The position numbers and the translations under genes are program-made. Source: Planctomycetaceae bacterium (GTDB lineage: Bacteria; Planctomycetota; Planctomycetia; Planctomycetales; Planctomycetaceae). Taken from it: DNA of 64,000 nucleotides. The notes beneath the pieces were generated by a model, which searched no databases, was not told the DNA's origin, and worked only from the letters and a program-made list of their open reading frames with translations. Location of the stretch: positions 1 to 64,000 of the forward strand of contig JANSXP010000041.1 in assembly GCA_024742875.1 (NCBI GenBank). Direction: 5' to 3'. Below are positions 48,674-57,189 of the stretch, in pieces. Within the stretch, counting starts at the first letter, position 1, and each line of letters starts with the position of its first letter.

Positions 48674-49630
48674 GTGCCCGACTCTCATCGATTACTTCCA
48701 CGACGTCCGTCCTTTCACCAAAGCCTGCGTTCTCCACTGTTGCCTGCGCTGTTGCTTTCCCTGCTGCTGGTCACAGCCTGCCCTTCGGCTTACGGCCATG
48801 TGCCGCCGCGCGATTTGAGCATAAATGCTGGATGGGTGCATGCTGAGGATTCTGAGCTGGACATTCTGGCGTCTGCCCGTGGCAATACGGTCTTCGCCTG
48901 GGTGAAAAATGTCGGGAACAGCAGCGTGGGGAAAATCGAGATCACCGTCCGGGGCAAGCGGACCTGTACGAAGACTTTTCTGATCGACGAGGGCCTGCTG
49001 CCGGGAAAAAAGCGACGGTTCCATTTTCCCGTGCCGGCTTCCTGTCAGCTCAGCGGTGCCGTCGAGATCTGGGTCAGCATGGTGGACGGCAAAAAGTACC
49101 CGCCACCCAATCCCGTCGAGGATCTGCAACTGGACGTCACCGCATTGTCAGAGCGTCGGGCGTTTGAACGGCTGCCGGATGCCCGCGTGACGACGTTCGA
49201 ATCCGGTGATGTGGCCGTGTTGAAACTGGGACCGGACAAGGTGCGTGTTCGTCTGGCTGGCCTCACCGCACCGTCGACACCCCGCACCTCTGCCCAGCAG
49301 GCGCGAAACGCTTTTCAGGACCTGGCGCTGGGCCGCACGTTAAAGGTCAGGATCGTGGGCGAAGCACGGCAGCACACGCTGGTGGTGCTGTATCACAAAA
49401 GCATCAACATCAACGAACGCCTGATTCGCAGCGGCGCTGTCTGGTATGACCCGCGGACGCGAAAGTCACCGACATTGCGCAGCGCGGAAGCGGCCGCTCG
49501 TCGACTTCAGCGGGGCGTGTGGCAACTGCCGGATAACCAGCAGCCATCATGGAAATCCCTGACGGAGACTTCTGAGAAAATGTCAGCCGAGCCGACTGGT
49601 GGGACACAACCTGTCTCCGGCACCCTCTAA
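48674..49630 (+). CDS. secreted protein with degenerate thermonuclease-like (SNase) domain
   Basis: The 318-residue product starts at GTG 48674 with a signal peptide (about 14-41, LLPALLLSLLLVTACPSAYG). A CARDB-like beta domain (about 45-150) follows, then a C-terminal SNase-like fold (about 165-295) with VRVRLAGLTAPSTPRTSAQQA and NINERLIRSGAVWYD. In active staphylococcal nuclease-type proteins the first segment is R-L-x-G-I-D-x-P-E and a second Arg lies in Y-G-R-T-L. Here Asp and Glu become Thr and Ser, and the GRTL segment reads RQHTL. The domain is therefore probably a non-catalytic binding fold. Confidence 0.75.
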   Translation: MPDSHRLLPRRPSFHQSLRSPLLPALLLSLLLVTACPSAYGHVPPRDLSINAGWVHAEDSELDILASARGNTVFAWVKNVGNSSVGKIEITVRGKRTCTKTFLIDEGLLPGKKRRFHFPVPASCQLSGAVEIWVSMVDGKKYPPPNPVEDLQLDVTALSERRAFERLPDARVTTFESGDVAVLKLGPDKVRVRLAGLTAPSTPRTSAQQARNAFQDLALGRTLKVRIVGEARQHTLVVLYHKSININERLIRSGAVWYDPRTRKSPTLRSAEAAARRLQRGVWQLPDNQQPSWKSLTETSEKMSAEPTGGTQPVSGTL

Positions 49631-49710
49631 CTTTTGCGGCACGCGAGCGTCGCGCTGTCGCAGTGCCTTAGCCGCTTTGGTCGCATTCTCTGTTTCTGTG
49701 TATCGCCCGC

Positions 49711-49744
49711 GTGCTGGCATTCTCTGCGTGCTGGCATTCTCTGC
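49711..49744. repeat. 17-bp intergenic tandem repeat
   Basis: Two exact copies of GTGCTGGCATTCTCTGC (49711-49727, 49728-49744) lie about 100 bp before the lipoprotein gene. Confidence 0.95.
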
Positions 49745-49841
49745 GTCTGTGCATCGCCTGCATCAGTGTGAATTTTGCAAAGCGAGCAGACGATCATCGG
49801 GCCCCACACGTTATTTCGCGTCAACTTCAGACGACTCCACT

Positions 49842-50462
49842 ATGTCTGCGCCACCTGATCACACGGCCCCCATCGCCCGCGTCCGTCTGTCCGCACGCCC
49901 GTTTCACTTCGGGATTCTGGTCAGTCGGCCTGCGTCGCCGCAACGTCCTTATCTTTTCTTCTGCCACCTGCTGGTCGCAGCCGCGGTCATGCTCACGTTG
50001 TCCGGCTGCAATCGCATGAGTGTCCAGCAGCTCCAGTCAGAATACATCCGCTGTGCTGATGAATTGGAAATGAGGACTCAGGACTTGATCGCGCTGAGGG
50101 ACGAAATCGCTGAGGTCTGGGATTTTGCGATCAAACAGAAGCGGGCCAACAAGCTCACGATCGCCATCAACTGGATGCACAAGAACGACCCGGACGCACG
50201 TTTGAAGAAACTGCAGGAGTCTGTCAGTGACGTGCAGACTCGCCTGCAGGATCTGGGCCGCTACAGCACCGACGACACTCACAAACAATGGCACGATGAC
50301 CTGGCAGAGATTTTCTCCATGTTTGATCTGGGTGTCACCAATGCGTGTGAAGTGCCCCGCGGCACCCTGGGCGCCTTCAAAGAAGAAACGGAACAGCTGC
50401 GTGTCGAGTTGCTGACGCGGCTCTCCGCCCTGTCCATTACGCTTAAAGTCCCCACGTCATGA
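49842..50462 (+). CDS. lipoprotein with helical coiled-coil domain
   Basis: ATG 49842 gives 206 residues. A long basic N-region leads to a hydrophobic core and a lipobox MLTLSGC (about residue 52). The mature part is almost wholly helical (SVQQLQSEYIRCADELEMRTQDL, then RLKKLQESVSDVQTRLQDLG). No enzyme motif is visible. The unusually long N-region (about 35 residues) hints at a later non-ATG start, but none is obvious. Its stop overlaps the ATG of the next gene (ATGA), so the two are translationally coupled. Confidence 0.8.
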   Translation: MSAPPDHTAPIARVRLSARPFHFGILVSRPASPQRPYLFFCHLLVAAAVMLTLSGCNRMSVQQLQSEYIRCADELEMRTQDLIALRDEIAEVWDFAIKQKRANKLTIAINWMHKNDPDARLKKLQESVSDVQTRLQDLGRYSTDDTHKQWHDDLAEIFSMFDLGVTNACEVPRGTLGAFKEETEQLRVELLTRLSALSITLKVPTS

Positions 50463-51427
50463 TGTCCGTCGTTTTTACCGCCACGATCTCTCTGCTTCTG
50501 CTGATCACACCCGCATACGGACAAAGCAGCGCCGAAGCGGCCCAGCGATTCCACGCTCGCGCCAAGGCAGAAGCAGACAAGCTGCGTGCACAGCAGTCTG
50601 CCAAACTCAAAGCCTACACAGACGCCAGCCGCGCCAGGTTTCAACAGATGCGACGGCAACTGGCTGAGCAATACAGGAACAAACCTCCATTGCACGACTA
50701 CGCGCGGACCGATCGCCCCCGCGTGACGACAATGGGAGAAACGGTCAAACAGATGAACGAGGAACTGTTGCAACTGCGAGTTGACAGCCATGAGACCAGT
50801 CGTCTCAACTGGGAGGCTTCCGAAGAAAGACGACTGAAAGACTTCACCACTCAGGAGGACATTCGCGCTCGAGAGCATGGCGAAAAAAAGATTGTCCATC
50901 TGCAGACAGAAGCGGCCTACTGGAAAAAGCTGGAGGAAATGGATGTCCGCGTCTGGGCAGACGCCACCGTCTATCACCAGAACGGTCTGTGTCCATTTGC
51001 CGCGGGCGGTCAACAGGCATTTTCGCATGAGGTAAAGACCAGTCGTGCGTACTGCGTGCTGTGCAAACCGCCAGTGGCAGAAATTGATGAGGCACTGCTG
51101 CCTCAGCGCGCTGCCGATCCTGGAGAATACGTGAGTGGGAAGTTTCATCCCGTGTCCTACTCCGCTCCACCTCCCGTGAAGGCAAAACTCAAACGCCCTC
51201 ACCAATTTTCATTCGGAGAAGCGGAATACCTGGAACGCATTCGCTGCAGTCGCAAGTACGACGTCTACTTCGCGGTGATCAACGAACAGGGGATGTATCA
51301 GCTGGCCTGGTATCCGGCCAACAAAATGAACCGTGACGACCTGATGTACATCGGCCGCATCAATCTGGAACGCAAACGGGAGCGGGAAGCCATGGAGGAA
51401 CGAATCAAAAACACGCCCGACCCTTAG
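50459..51427 (+). CDS. secreted helical protein of unknown function
   Basis: The 322-residue product has a signal peptide (MMSVVFTATISLLLLITPAYG). A charged helical region (about 25-165) follows, rich in Ala, Lys, Arg, Glu and Gln. A C-terminal part (about 165-322) has Cys residues at LCPFAAGG and YCVLCKP and a final helix. It overlaps the upstream lipoprotein gene by 4 bp. It lies 132 bp before the MotA/TolQ-like gene on the same strand. It may be an extracytoplasmic partner of that complex, by context only. Confidence 0.8.
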   Translation: MMSVVFTATISLLLLITPAYGQSSAEAAQRFHARAKAEADKLRAQQSAKLKAYTDASRARFQQMRRQLAEQYRNKPPLHDYARTDRPRVTTMGETVKQMNEELLQLRVDSHETSRLNWEASEERRLKDFTTQEDIRAREHGEKKIVHLQTEAAYWKKLEEMDVRVWADATVYHQNGLCPFAAGGQQAFSHEVKTSRAYCVLCKPPVAEIDEALLPQRAADPGEYVSGKFHPVSYSAPPPVKAKLKRPHQFSFGEAEYLERIRCSRKYDVYFAVINEQGMYQLAWYPANKMNRDDLMYIGRINLERKREREAMEERIKNTPDP

Positions 51428-51459
51428 CGGCGCCCCATCGTACTGCTCTGGTCGGGACT

Positions 51460-51493
51460 CTCACGCATTCTGTCATCTCACGCATTCTGTCAT
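51460..51493. repeat. 17-bp intergenic tandem repeat
   Basis: Two exact copies of CTCACGCATTCTGTCAT (51460-51476, 51477-51493). A second shorter duplication (TTCTCGCTGGC, about 51526 and 51543) follows before the MotA/TolQ-like gene. Confidence 0.95.
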
Positions 51494-51559
51494 CTTGAAC
51501 GTCCTCCCATCCGCGCCGGCCCTTTATTCTCGCTGGCCCGTTCTTCTCGCTGGCATTTC

Positions 51560-52738
51560 ATGAGCTGGGCTCATTCCTTCACTCACCTCGTCGTCATAGC
51601 TCTGTCAGATCGAAATCACATGCTGGAACTTGTTGCTCCGGACCGCCGGCGGTACCCGGCAAAATCTGTGGACGCGGTGCGATCAGCCAGGAACTCAGGC
51701 AGGATCGACGGCCGCTGGGCGGTCTTCTGCGATGGTCAGGAACAGCCAGTTGACGAGTTCCTGGGGCAGGGAGCGGACACTGAAATCCGTGCTCCGGAGC
51801 CTTCCGGCGTGGCTTTGCTGGTAAAAGACTATCGACTGACTTCCACGGCGGATGGTCAGCCCAAACGCTCATTCACATGCCCCGGCTGCCACCGGCCGCT
51901 GGTCTCACTGGAAGAACGCTTTGACAGCTGCCCCAACTGCGGACTGCAGGTCGAATTCTCTGCCAGCGTTCACACTCTGGAAGATGCGCGAGAACGGGTA
52001 CGCGGCGCCCAGACCCAGAGGTTCTGGACACCGCTGCGGCGGTGGCTGATCGTGGCCATCACAGTGCATGCGATCGTGGGCGTGCTGATTGGTCGGACGG
52101 TTGTCATCGCCATCGTCTCAGATACATCAGCAATCAGCCTGATCCTGGTCTCCTGTTATGCCGTCGCGCTGAGCCGCAGTTTCTGGGACATCCTGCACAT
52201 CAGCCGGCAAACCTTAAAGGCCAGACGACAGGTCCTGACTCTGGTCAAGGGCGGTCGCATCCGCACGCTGCTCGAGCAGTGTGAGGACAGCCTGATGCGC
52301 GACCATATCACCAACCTCTACGAGATTTCGAAGCGTTCCACGGAAATCAGCCAGGACAATCTCGTGGTGCTGCTGCAAAGTCGGCTGCATGCCCGCATTC
52401 GCCTTACGGAAATTGCCAGCGGCGTGCTGGTAACTATCGGTCTGGTGGGAACCATCGTGGGCCTGATTAGTTCCTTTTCGGGCATTGGCGTGGTACTGGA
52501 GAATGTGGGCGAGGACCGTCAGCAATTGCTGACCGGCTTTCGCAGCACACTGGGGGGGATGGGAACCGCCTTCTACACCACACTGCTGGGTTCTGTTCTC
52601 GGTGGCGTGGTGATGCGAGTGCTCAACACGATTGTCGTCAGCAGTACCGATGCACTCATCAGTCACATTGCCGAACTGACGGAGGTCTACATTCTGCCCA
52701 CCATTCGGACCTCAGCGCAGCGCCGCGGAGGCCGCTGA
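51560..52738 (+). CDS. MotA/TolQ/ExbB-type proton channel protein with N-terminal zinc ribbon
   Basis: The 392-residue product has an N-terminal domain (about 20-95). A zinc ribbon with CPGCH and CPNCG (about 108-135) precedes a pair of membrane helices (about 158-205). A cytoplasmic helical region and two further helices follow. These two carry the MotA/TolQ core: ASGVLVTIGLVGTIVGLISSF (about 287-307) and GFRSTLGGMGTAFYTTLLGSVLGG (about 324-348). This core conducts protons in motor complexes (MotAB, ExbBD, TolQR, ZorAB). The zinc ribbon is not part of classical members. ATG 51620 (MLELVAPDRR) is an alternative start. The stop overlaps the next ATG by one base. Confidence 0.88.
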   Translation: MSWAHSFTHLVVIALSDRNHMLELVAPDRRRYPAKSVDAVRSARNSGRIDGRWAVFCDGQEQPVDEFLGQGADTEIRAPEPSGVALLVKDYRLTSTADGQPKRSFTCPGCHRPLVSLEERFDSCPNCGLQVEFSASVHTLEDARERVRGAQTQRFWTPLRRWLIVAITVHAIVGVLIGRTVVIAIVSDTSAISLILVSCYAVALSRSFWDILHISRQTLKARRQVLTLVKGGRIRTLLEQCEDSLMRDHITNLYEISKRSTEISQDNLVVLLQSRLHARIRLTEIASGVLVTIGLVGTIVGLISSFSGIGVVLENVGEDRQQLLTGFRSTLGGMGTAFYTTLLGSVLGGVVMRVLNTIVVSSTDALISHIAELTEVYILPTIRTSAQRRGGR

Positions 52739-53760
52739 TGCACATCATCCGCACCGAAAGCAGTGCGTCATTTTATGAGTCATTCAGTGACCTTATCTTC
52801 TGCACACTCGTGCTGTTCATTCTGCTGTTTCTGGCCCTGGCGATCAGTGTCGACAAACAGGTCACTGCGGAGAATGAACCACACGAACAACAGCCAGTTG
52901 GCCCGGTGGTTGACGTCACAGCGCTGCAACAACAGTTGCAGCAGGCGGAACAGGAACGAGACCGACTTAAGATTCGGCTGTCCGTCATCAACACGCCCGA
53001 CTTTCAGCAGATGGAGCAGGAACTGCAGCAGCAGCAGAACGAGTTGACAGTGCAAAGCCAGCAACTGCGGCAACTGCTGGGCAGCAACCGTTTTGTCGGG
53101 CGCAGCGGTCGGTCTGTGCTGAATCTTGCCGTCAACGTGGCGGCTGCCGGCCACTGGAAATACGTCCCTTATCCGGAACAGCTGGATCAGGACTTCAGCG
53201 TGTCACGCAACGGCGAGACTCCCGCAGCAGCGGAACTGCGAAGAATGGTCGCCAGAACTGAGTTTCGCTCGCTGGCCCGACGTTCCCGACAATACACGGC
53301 TGTTGAGCTGGAACATATCCTCATCGACGGAGTGCAGCGATATCAGGAAGATGATCAGGCCAAAAGTGTCGTCGTTCAGATGGCTGGGGGATTCAGCTCT
53401 GTTTTTAGTGGAGCCCGAAACATCAAAGGAGAAGTCGCAGACGAACGGCTGCTGCGCAAGCATCTGTCTGTAGACGTCTTCCAGGAGTTTGGCAATCGAA
53501 CGGATAACGACATACCTCAGGGCACACTGCCAGTACTTCAGTTTCAGCTCACGGGAGAACCCCATCATCGATTATCGTGTGGCGGCGTGCGGCTCACGAC
53601 GGATGACGCCGTGCACCTTCTGAACGCGTTCAGCGGCCGGGGCGTGGCAGTCGAAGTCCAGCCAGAGGCTCCCGATTGGTTTCTCGAAGACGTGCTCACG
53701 CCGACGGGCTACATCAATCGGGCCCCCGCGGCCACCATCGAGGACCAACTGCCGCCATAA
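52738..53760 (+). CDS. MotB/ExbD-like single-pass membrane protein with coiled coil
   Basis: The 340-residue protein starts in the TGATG overlap with the channel gene. An N-terminal helix (about 15-38) reads FYESFSDLIFCTLVLFILLFL, with Asp18 in the position of the proton-carrying Asp of MotB/ExbD/ZorB. A Gln-rich coiled coil follows (about 58-118). The C-terminal part (about 120-340) does not show the OmpA peptidoglycan-binding signature of MotB and matches nothing I recognise. It is probably the stator partner of the upstream protein, converting proton flow into movement of an unknown target. Confidence 0.85.
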   Translation: MHIIRTESSASFYESFSDLIFCTLVLFILLFLALAISVDKQVTAENEPHEQQPVGPVVDVTALQQQLQQAEQERDRLKIRLSVINTPDFQQMEQELQQQQNELTVQSQQLRQLLGSNRFVGRSGRSVLNLAVNVAAAGHWKYVPYPEQLDQDFSVSRNGETPAAAELRRMVARTEFRSLARRSRQYTAVELEHILIDGVQRYQEDDQAKSVVVQMAGGFSSVFSGARNIKGEVADERLLRKHLSVDVFQEFGNRTDNDIPQGTLPVLQFQLTGEPHHRLSCGGVRLTTDDAVHLLNAFSGRGVAVEVQPEAPDWFLEDVLTPTGYINRAPAATIEDQLPP

Positions 53761-53863
53761 GCGATGGCTCACACCCTAAGACGTGCGCCCAGCCGGAAAT
53801 GAGCCCTTCCTGGACGACAGGCAACCGGTAACCGATCAGAATCGTCCACAAACAACAGGAAGA

Positions 53864-53894
53864 TTGTGCCCATGGCGTGACGGCCTGTTAGAAT
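53864..53894 (+). promoter_or_regulatory. possible promoter of the dihydrouridine synthase gene
   Basis: TTGTGC (53864-53869) and TAGAAT (53889-53894) are 19 bp apart, about 43 bp before the ATG. Spacing and -35 are not ideal. Confidence 0.35.
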
Positions 53895-53936
53895 TCCCGC
53901 GTTTCCTAATCGCGAGATAAGAGCCACGTTGGTCCG

Positions 53937-55076
53937 ATGAAAAGTGCCATTCCCGATGCCTTCCGCCAGCCTGCCCCGTCGGGGACGGTCCCGGCCAAAA
54001 CGTCCGTCGAGCGGCCCGAGTTTCGTGGCCCGGTGCACTACGGAACGCTGCCACTGCCGACGCGATATCTGCTCTCTCCTCTGGCGGGATTCACTACGCT
54101 GCCGTTTCGCCGGATTGTCCGCAACATTGGCGGTGTGGGGCTGGCAACAACAGACCTTGTGAATTGCCGCGCACTGCTGAGTCAAAACGCGCGGACGATG
54201 CAGATGATTGAAACCCACGCCGAAGACCAACCGTTTGCCGTGCAGATTTTCGGCAGCGAACCGGAATTCATGGTTCAGGCGGCTCAGTATCTGGAAGCGC
54301 GGGACGTTGCCACCATCGACATCAACATGGGCTGCCCTGTGAACCGAATTGCCGGAGCTGGTTCCGGGGCTGGCATGATGTGCTCCACCACCAGCACCAT
54401 CGAACTGGTGCGGCAGGTGGTGGATTCTGTCAGGATTCCCGTCAGCGTGAAAATGCGACTGGGTTGGGACGAGGACAATCTGACGGCTCCGTTTTTTGCC
54501 CGCGAATTCGAACAGGTGGGCGTGTGTGCCATCGCCATTCACGGTCGCACGAGGGAACAGGGCTTCAGCGGATCGGTATCGCGTCCTGGAATTCGCAAAG
54601 TCGTCGAGGCGGTCGAGAACATTCCGGTGGTGGGCAACGGCGACGTCCGCAGTGTGGAAGATGCGGCGGTCATGATTCGCGAAACGGGCTGCCATGCGGT
54701 CTCGATTGGTCGCGCCGCACTGGCCAATCCGTGGATTTTCCGCCAGCTGGACGAGTGGGAACGAACCGGACAGTACTCGCCGGCCGGCACCTTTGAAGAG
54801 CGTCTGAACCTGATGCTCACCCAGTTTGAATATGTGGAGCAGCAGCATCCCACCGAACGCGCCATCATCCTGTTTCGCAAGATGGCGCACTGGTATCTGA
54901 AGGGCATGCGGATCCGCAAAAAGCTGCGGGGCGATTTTCAATACGTGAAAACCAAAGACGAATTTCAAAAAGCGCTGGCCCGAATTCGCGCCGAAGGCCC
55001 AGTCGGCGGCAATCGATCGGGCGTGCTGACCGATGCCCACATTCCTGTCCCGTCCGGTCCGGTTTCCAAATGGTAA
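53937..55076 (+). CDS. dusB: tRNA-dihydrouridine synthase (Dus family)
   Basis: The 379-residue FMN enzyme reduces uridines in tRNA D-loops. The TIM barrel starts with YLLSPLAGFTTLPFRRI. It carries the Dus motif INMGCPVNRI with catalytic Cys133, VSVKMRLGWDED with the FMN-binding Lys, and IAIHGRTREQGFSG. VVGNGDVRSVEDA...AVSIGRAALANPWIF follows, then the C-terminal helical tRNA-binding domain (about 270-345). Length and order fit DusB. The common Lys after the Cys motif is replaced by Asn-Arg, within normal variation. It is transcribed alone and converges on the ATP-grasp gene. Confidence 0.93.
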   Translation: MKSAIPDAFRQPAPSGTVPAKTSVERPEFRGPVHYGTLPLPTRYLLSPLAGFTTLPFRRIVRNIGGVGLATTDLVNCRALLSQNARTMQMIETHAEDQPFAVQIFGSEPEFMVQAAQYLEARDVATIDINMGCPVNRIAGAGSGAGMMCSTTSTIELVRQVVDSVRIPVSVKMRLGWDEDNLTAPFFAREFEQVGVCAIAIHGRTREQGFSGSVSRPGIRKVVEAVENIPVVGNGDVRSVEDAAVMIRETGCHAVSIGRAALANPWIFRQLDEWERTGQYSPAGTFEERLNLMLTQFEYVEQQHPTERAIILFRKMAHWYLKGMRIRKKLRGDFQYVKTKDEFQKALARIRAEGPVGGNRSGVLTDAHIPVPSGPVSKW

Positions 55077-55091
55077 GCGCTGCCGGCTGTC

Positions 55092-56201
55092 TCACTCAGC
55101 TGATGGCGTCACCGCAAACGTGTGCTGTCCAGACCGAAACGACAGCCGTTCGATCTGGTCAATCTGCAGCAGCGCGCGGGCCAGATTATCGCCCGCCAGC
55201 TGGCGATACCCGGCATAACTGGTGCACAGCCGGGGATTGACCTCAGCGATGTACACGTTCTGTGCGGGATCCGGAGAAGATTCGTCAATCACAAAATCAA
55301 CGCCCAGATACCCCTGACGCAGATTAATGGCCTGGCAGATACGAAACGTGAGCGTCTGCAGCTGTTCGATGAGTGGTTCTGCGAGCTCAGGCTGCACAAC
55401 TCCACCATCGTAGCGACAGGCATCATTGTGCCAGACCACGGACTGTTCACAGACCGGAAGCAGCAGGGGAGCCAGGTGTTCGCCGCGGCCGATGGCGGCC
55501 ACCGAAAAGGATCGTCCGGCAACGAACGGCTGCACCAGATAGTTTTGAGGCACCCGCAGATAATCCGGTTCGTCGCAGGCCTGGTCAATCGCTCGTTCGC
55601 TGCGCAGCGAAGCGACAGTGGCCTGCACGGTCGACAGGACACTGGCCTGAAACTGGTCGACCGTCAGGCGAGTCACATTTTCACTGCCAGCCCCGTCAAT
55701 CTGCTTGATCACGACCTGCTGTTCGGCCGTCAGTCCCAGTCGTGAAAACTGTGACAGCGGCACGGACGCGATGGCGGGCAGACGATGTCGCTGCAGGAAC
55801 TGGCAGGTCGCCAGTTTATCGGTGCACAGCGATATGGCCTGCAGGCTGGGGGCCACAACGTGCTGGCGACCATGTCGCAGCCGCTGCACGACACGTCTGA
55901 GAATTCCGGCGGTTTCCGGAGCAATGACCAGCACGCGATCAAACGACGATCGGCCAATGGCGGCCATCAGCAGTTCGGGGAATTCAAACTCCGGACCGTC
56001 CGCAATCTGCAGAACGTGACACAATTCACCATCGAGCTGTGCGGCCTGACAGGCGGCCACTGTGACCTCGACATCAGCCTGGCCGTGCAGATCTTCAATA
56101 ACGGCGGTCAGCATTGCTCTGCCTTCCGCCTTCATGCTCGCGGAAGCCTGCATCCAGGCGTCAGACTGAGCGTGAAGATATTCCAGCAGCAGCACACGCA
56201 T
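55092..56201 (-). CDS. ATP-grasp ligase (COG1821-like)
   Basis: The 369-residue protein starts MRVLLLEYLHAQSDAWM. It shows an ATP-grasp fold: VVIKQIDGAGSENVTRL (ATP lysine and glycine loop), YLVQPFVAGRSFSVAAIG, and the metal-binding YLGVDFVIDE...VYIAEVNPRLCTSYAGY. The layout suggests the COG1821 group. Members include the tyramine-glutamate ligase of methanofuran synthesis, and homologues occur with the tetrahydromethanopterin C1 genes of planctomycetes and methylotrophs. No C1 gene is in the window, so that role is a hypothesis. It forms a peptide- or amide-type bond with ATP. Confidence 0.85.
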   Translation of the reverse strand: MRVLLLEYLHAQSDAWMQASASMKAEGRAMLTAVIEDLHGQADVEVTVAACQAAQLDGELCHVLQIADGPEFEFPELLMAAIGRSSFDRVLVIAPETAGILRRVVQRLRHGRQHVVAPSLQAISLCTDKLATCQFLQRHRLPAIASVPLSQFSRLGLTAEQQVVIKQIDGAGSENVTRLTVDQFQASVLSTVQATVASLRSERAIDQACDEPDYLRVPQNYLVQPFVAGRSFSVAAIGRGEHLAPLLLPVCEQSVVWHNDACRYDGGVVQPELAEPLIEQLQTLTFRICQAINLRQGYLGVDFVIDESSPDPAQNVYIAEVNPRLCTSYAGYRQLAGDNLARALLQIDQIERLSFRSGQHTFAVTPSAE

Positions 56202-56414
56202 CAGCCGAGCCTCGTCATCAGAGCAGGGCAGGAAACAGCACCAAAGGATGCGATTTGAACGATCATGAAATTACCGAGTGGGAAGTCTTCAGTTTCGGTT
56301 GCGATTCGTGGCTGCATGGTGGAAAAAACGACGAACGTCAACGAAGGCTGGACTTGTGAAAAGAATTCCAGGCAGCAATTCTCCGACGCCCCCAACCACC
56401 TGAAAGACTACCGA

Positions 56415-57146
56415 ATGTCACGCCACGACGGCAGAGCGTCTGACCAACTTCGCCCGATTTCTGTCAAACGAGGTTTTACCAAAACATCGATCTCCAGCGT
56501 CCTGATCGAAGCAGGCAACACCATGGTCCTGTGTACGGCCAGCCTGGAAAACAAGGTTCCCCCTTTTCGGATGCCGCGTGACGAAGACGGTCAGCCGCTG
56601 GGCTGGGTGACGGCCGAATACAACATGCTGCCGGGCAGCACGTCGCCCCGAAAACAGCGGGATCGCAAAAAGGTGGATGGGCGCACCACGGAAATCCAGC
56701 GTCTGATCGGCCGCAGTCTGCGGGCGGCCGTGGATTTTGAAGCACTGGGCGAGCACACGATCATGATCGACTGTGATGTGCTGCAGGCGGACGGCGGCAC
56801 GCGAACGCTGAGCATCACCGGCGGCTTCATCGCTCTGGCGGAAGCTGTCCACTCTCTGCAGTCTGACCGGCCGATCATCAAAGACAATGTCGCGGCCATC
56901 AGTGTGGGCGTGTGCGATGGAGCACCCGTGCTGGACCTGGACTATCCGGAAGACAGCACGGCCGAAGTAGACATGAACGTCATCATGACCGGTAGCGGCA
57001 AATTCATTGAAGTGCAGGGCACGGCCGAAGGGGAACCTTTTGACATGGCCACTCTGCAGGAACAGCTGCGTTTAGCGCAGCACGGCATTGAACAACTCAC
57101 GGCAATCCAGAAGGAATGTCTCGGCGACGCCTGGCCTCTGGGTTAG
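56415..57146 (+). CDS. rph: ribonuclease PH
   Basis: ATG 56415 ([21 protein letters not shown]) gives 243 residues, the normal RNase PH size; the frame from 56265 adds 50 residues unlike the family. Hallmarks are GSVLIEAG-like strand [19 protein letters not shown], the [33 protein letters not shown] signature (split over 56630-56730), [22 protein letters not shown] and [23 protein letters not shown]. It trims tRNA 3' ends using phosphate. It lies 43 bp ahead of the transporter start on the same strand, so the two may be co-transcribed. Confidence 0.97.
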   Translation: MSRHDGRASDQLRPISVKRGFTKTSISSVLIEAGNTMVLCTASLENKVPPFRMPRDEDGQPLGWVTAEYNMLPGSTSPRKQRDRKKVDGRTTEIQRLIGRSLRAAVDFEALGEHTIMIDCDVLQADGGTRTLSITGGFIALAEAVHSLQSDRPIIKDNVAAISVGVCDGAPVLDLDYPEDSTAEVDMNVIMTGSGKFIEVQGTAEGEPFDMATLQEQLRLAQHGIEQLTAIQKECLGDAWPLG

Positions 57147-57189
57147 GCTGTCGGGACTCCCGTTTTTATTCCATCGAAAGTCAGCATCC

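Noticed and set aside
51560-53760. Zorya-type anti-phage system
   Set aside because: The channel/stator pair is ZorAB-like in outline, but no helicase, nuclease or other Zorya effector gene is adjacent and the stator lacks an OmpA-type domain.
53769-55040. 423-codon minus-strand frame
   Set aside because: It is antisense to the dihydrouridine synthase gene and is rich in His, Arg and Gln as shadow frames are.
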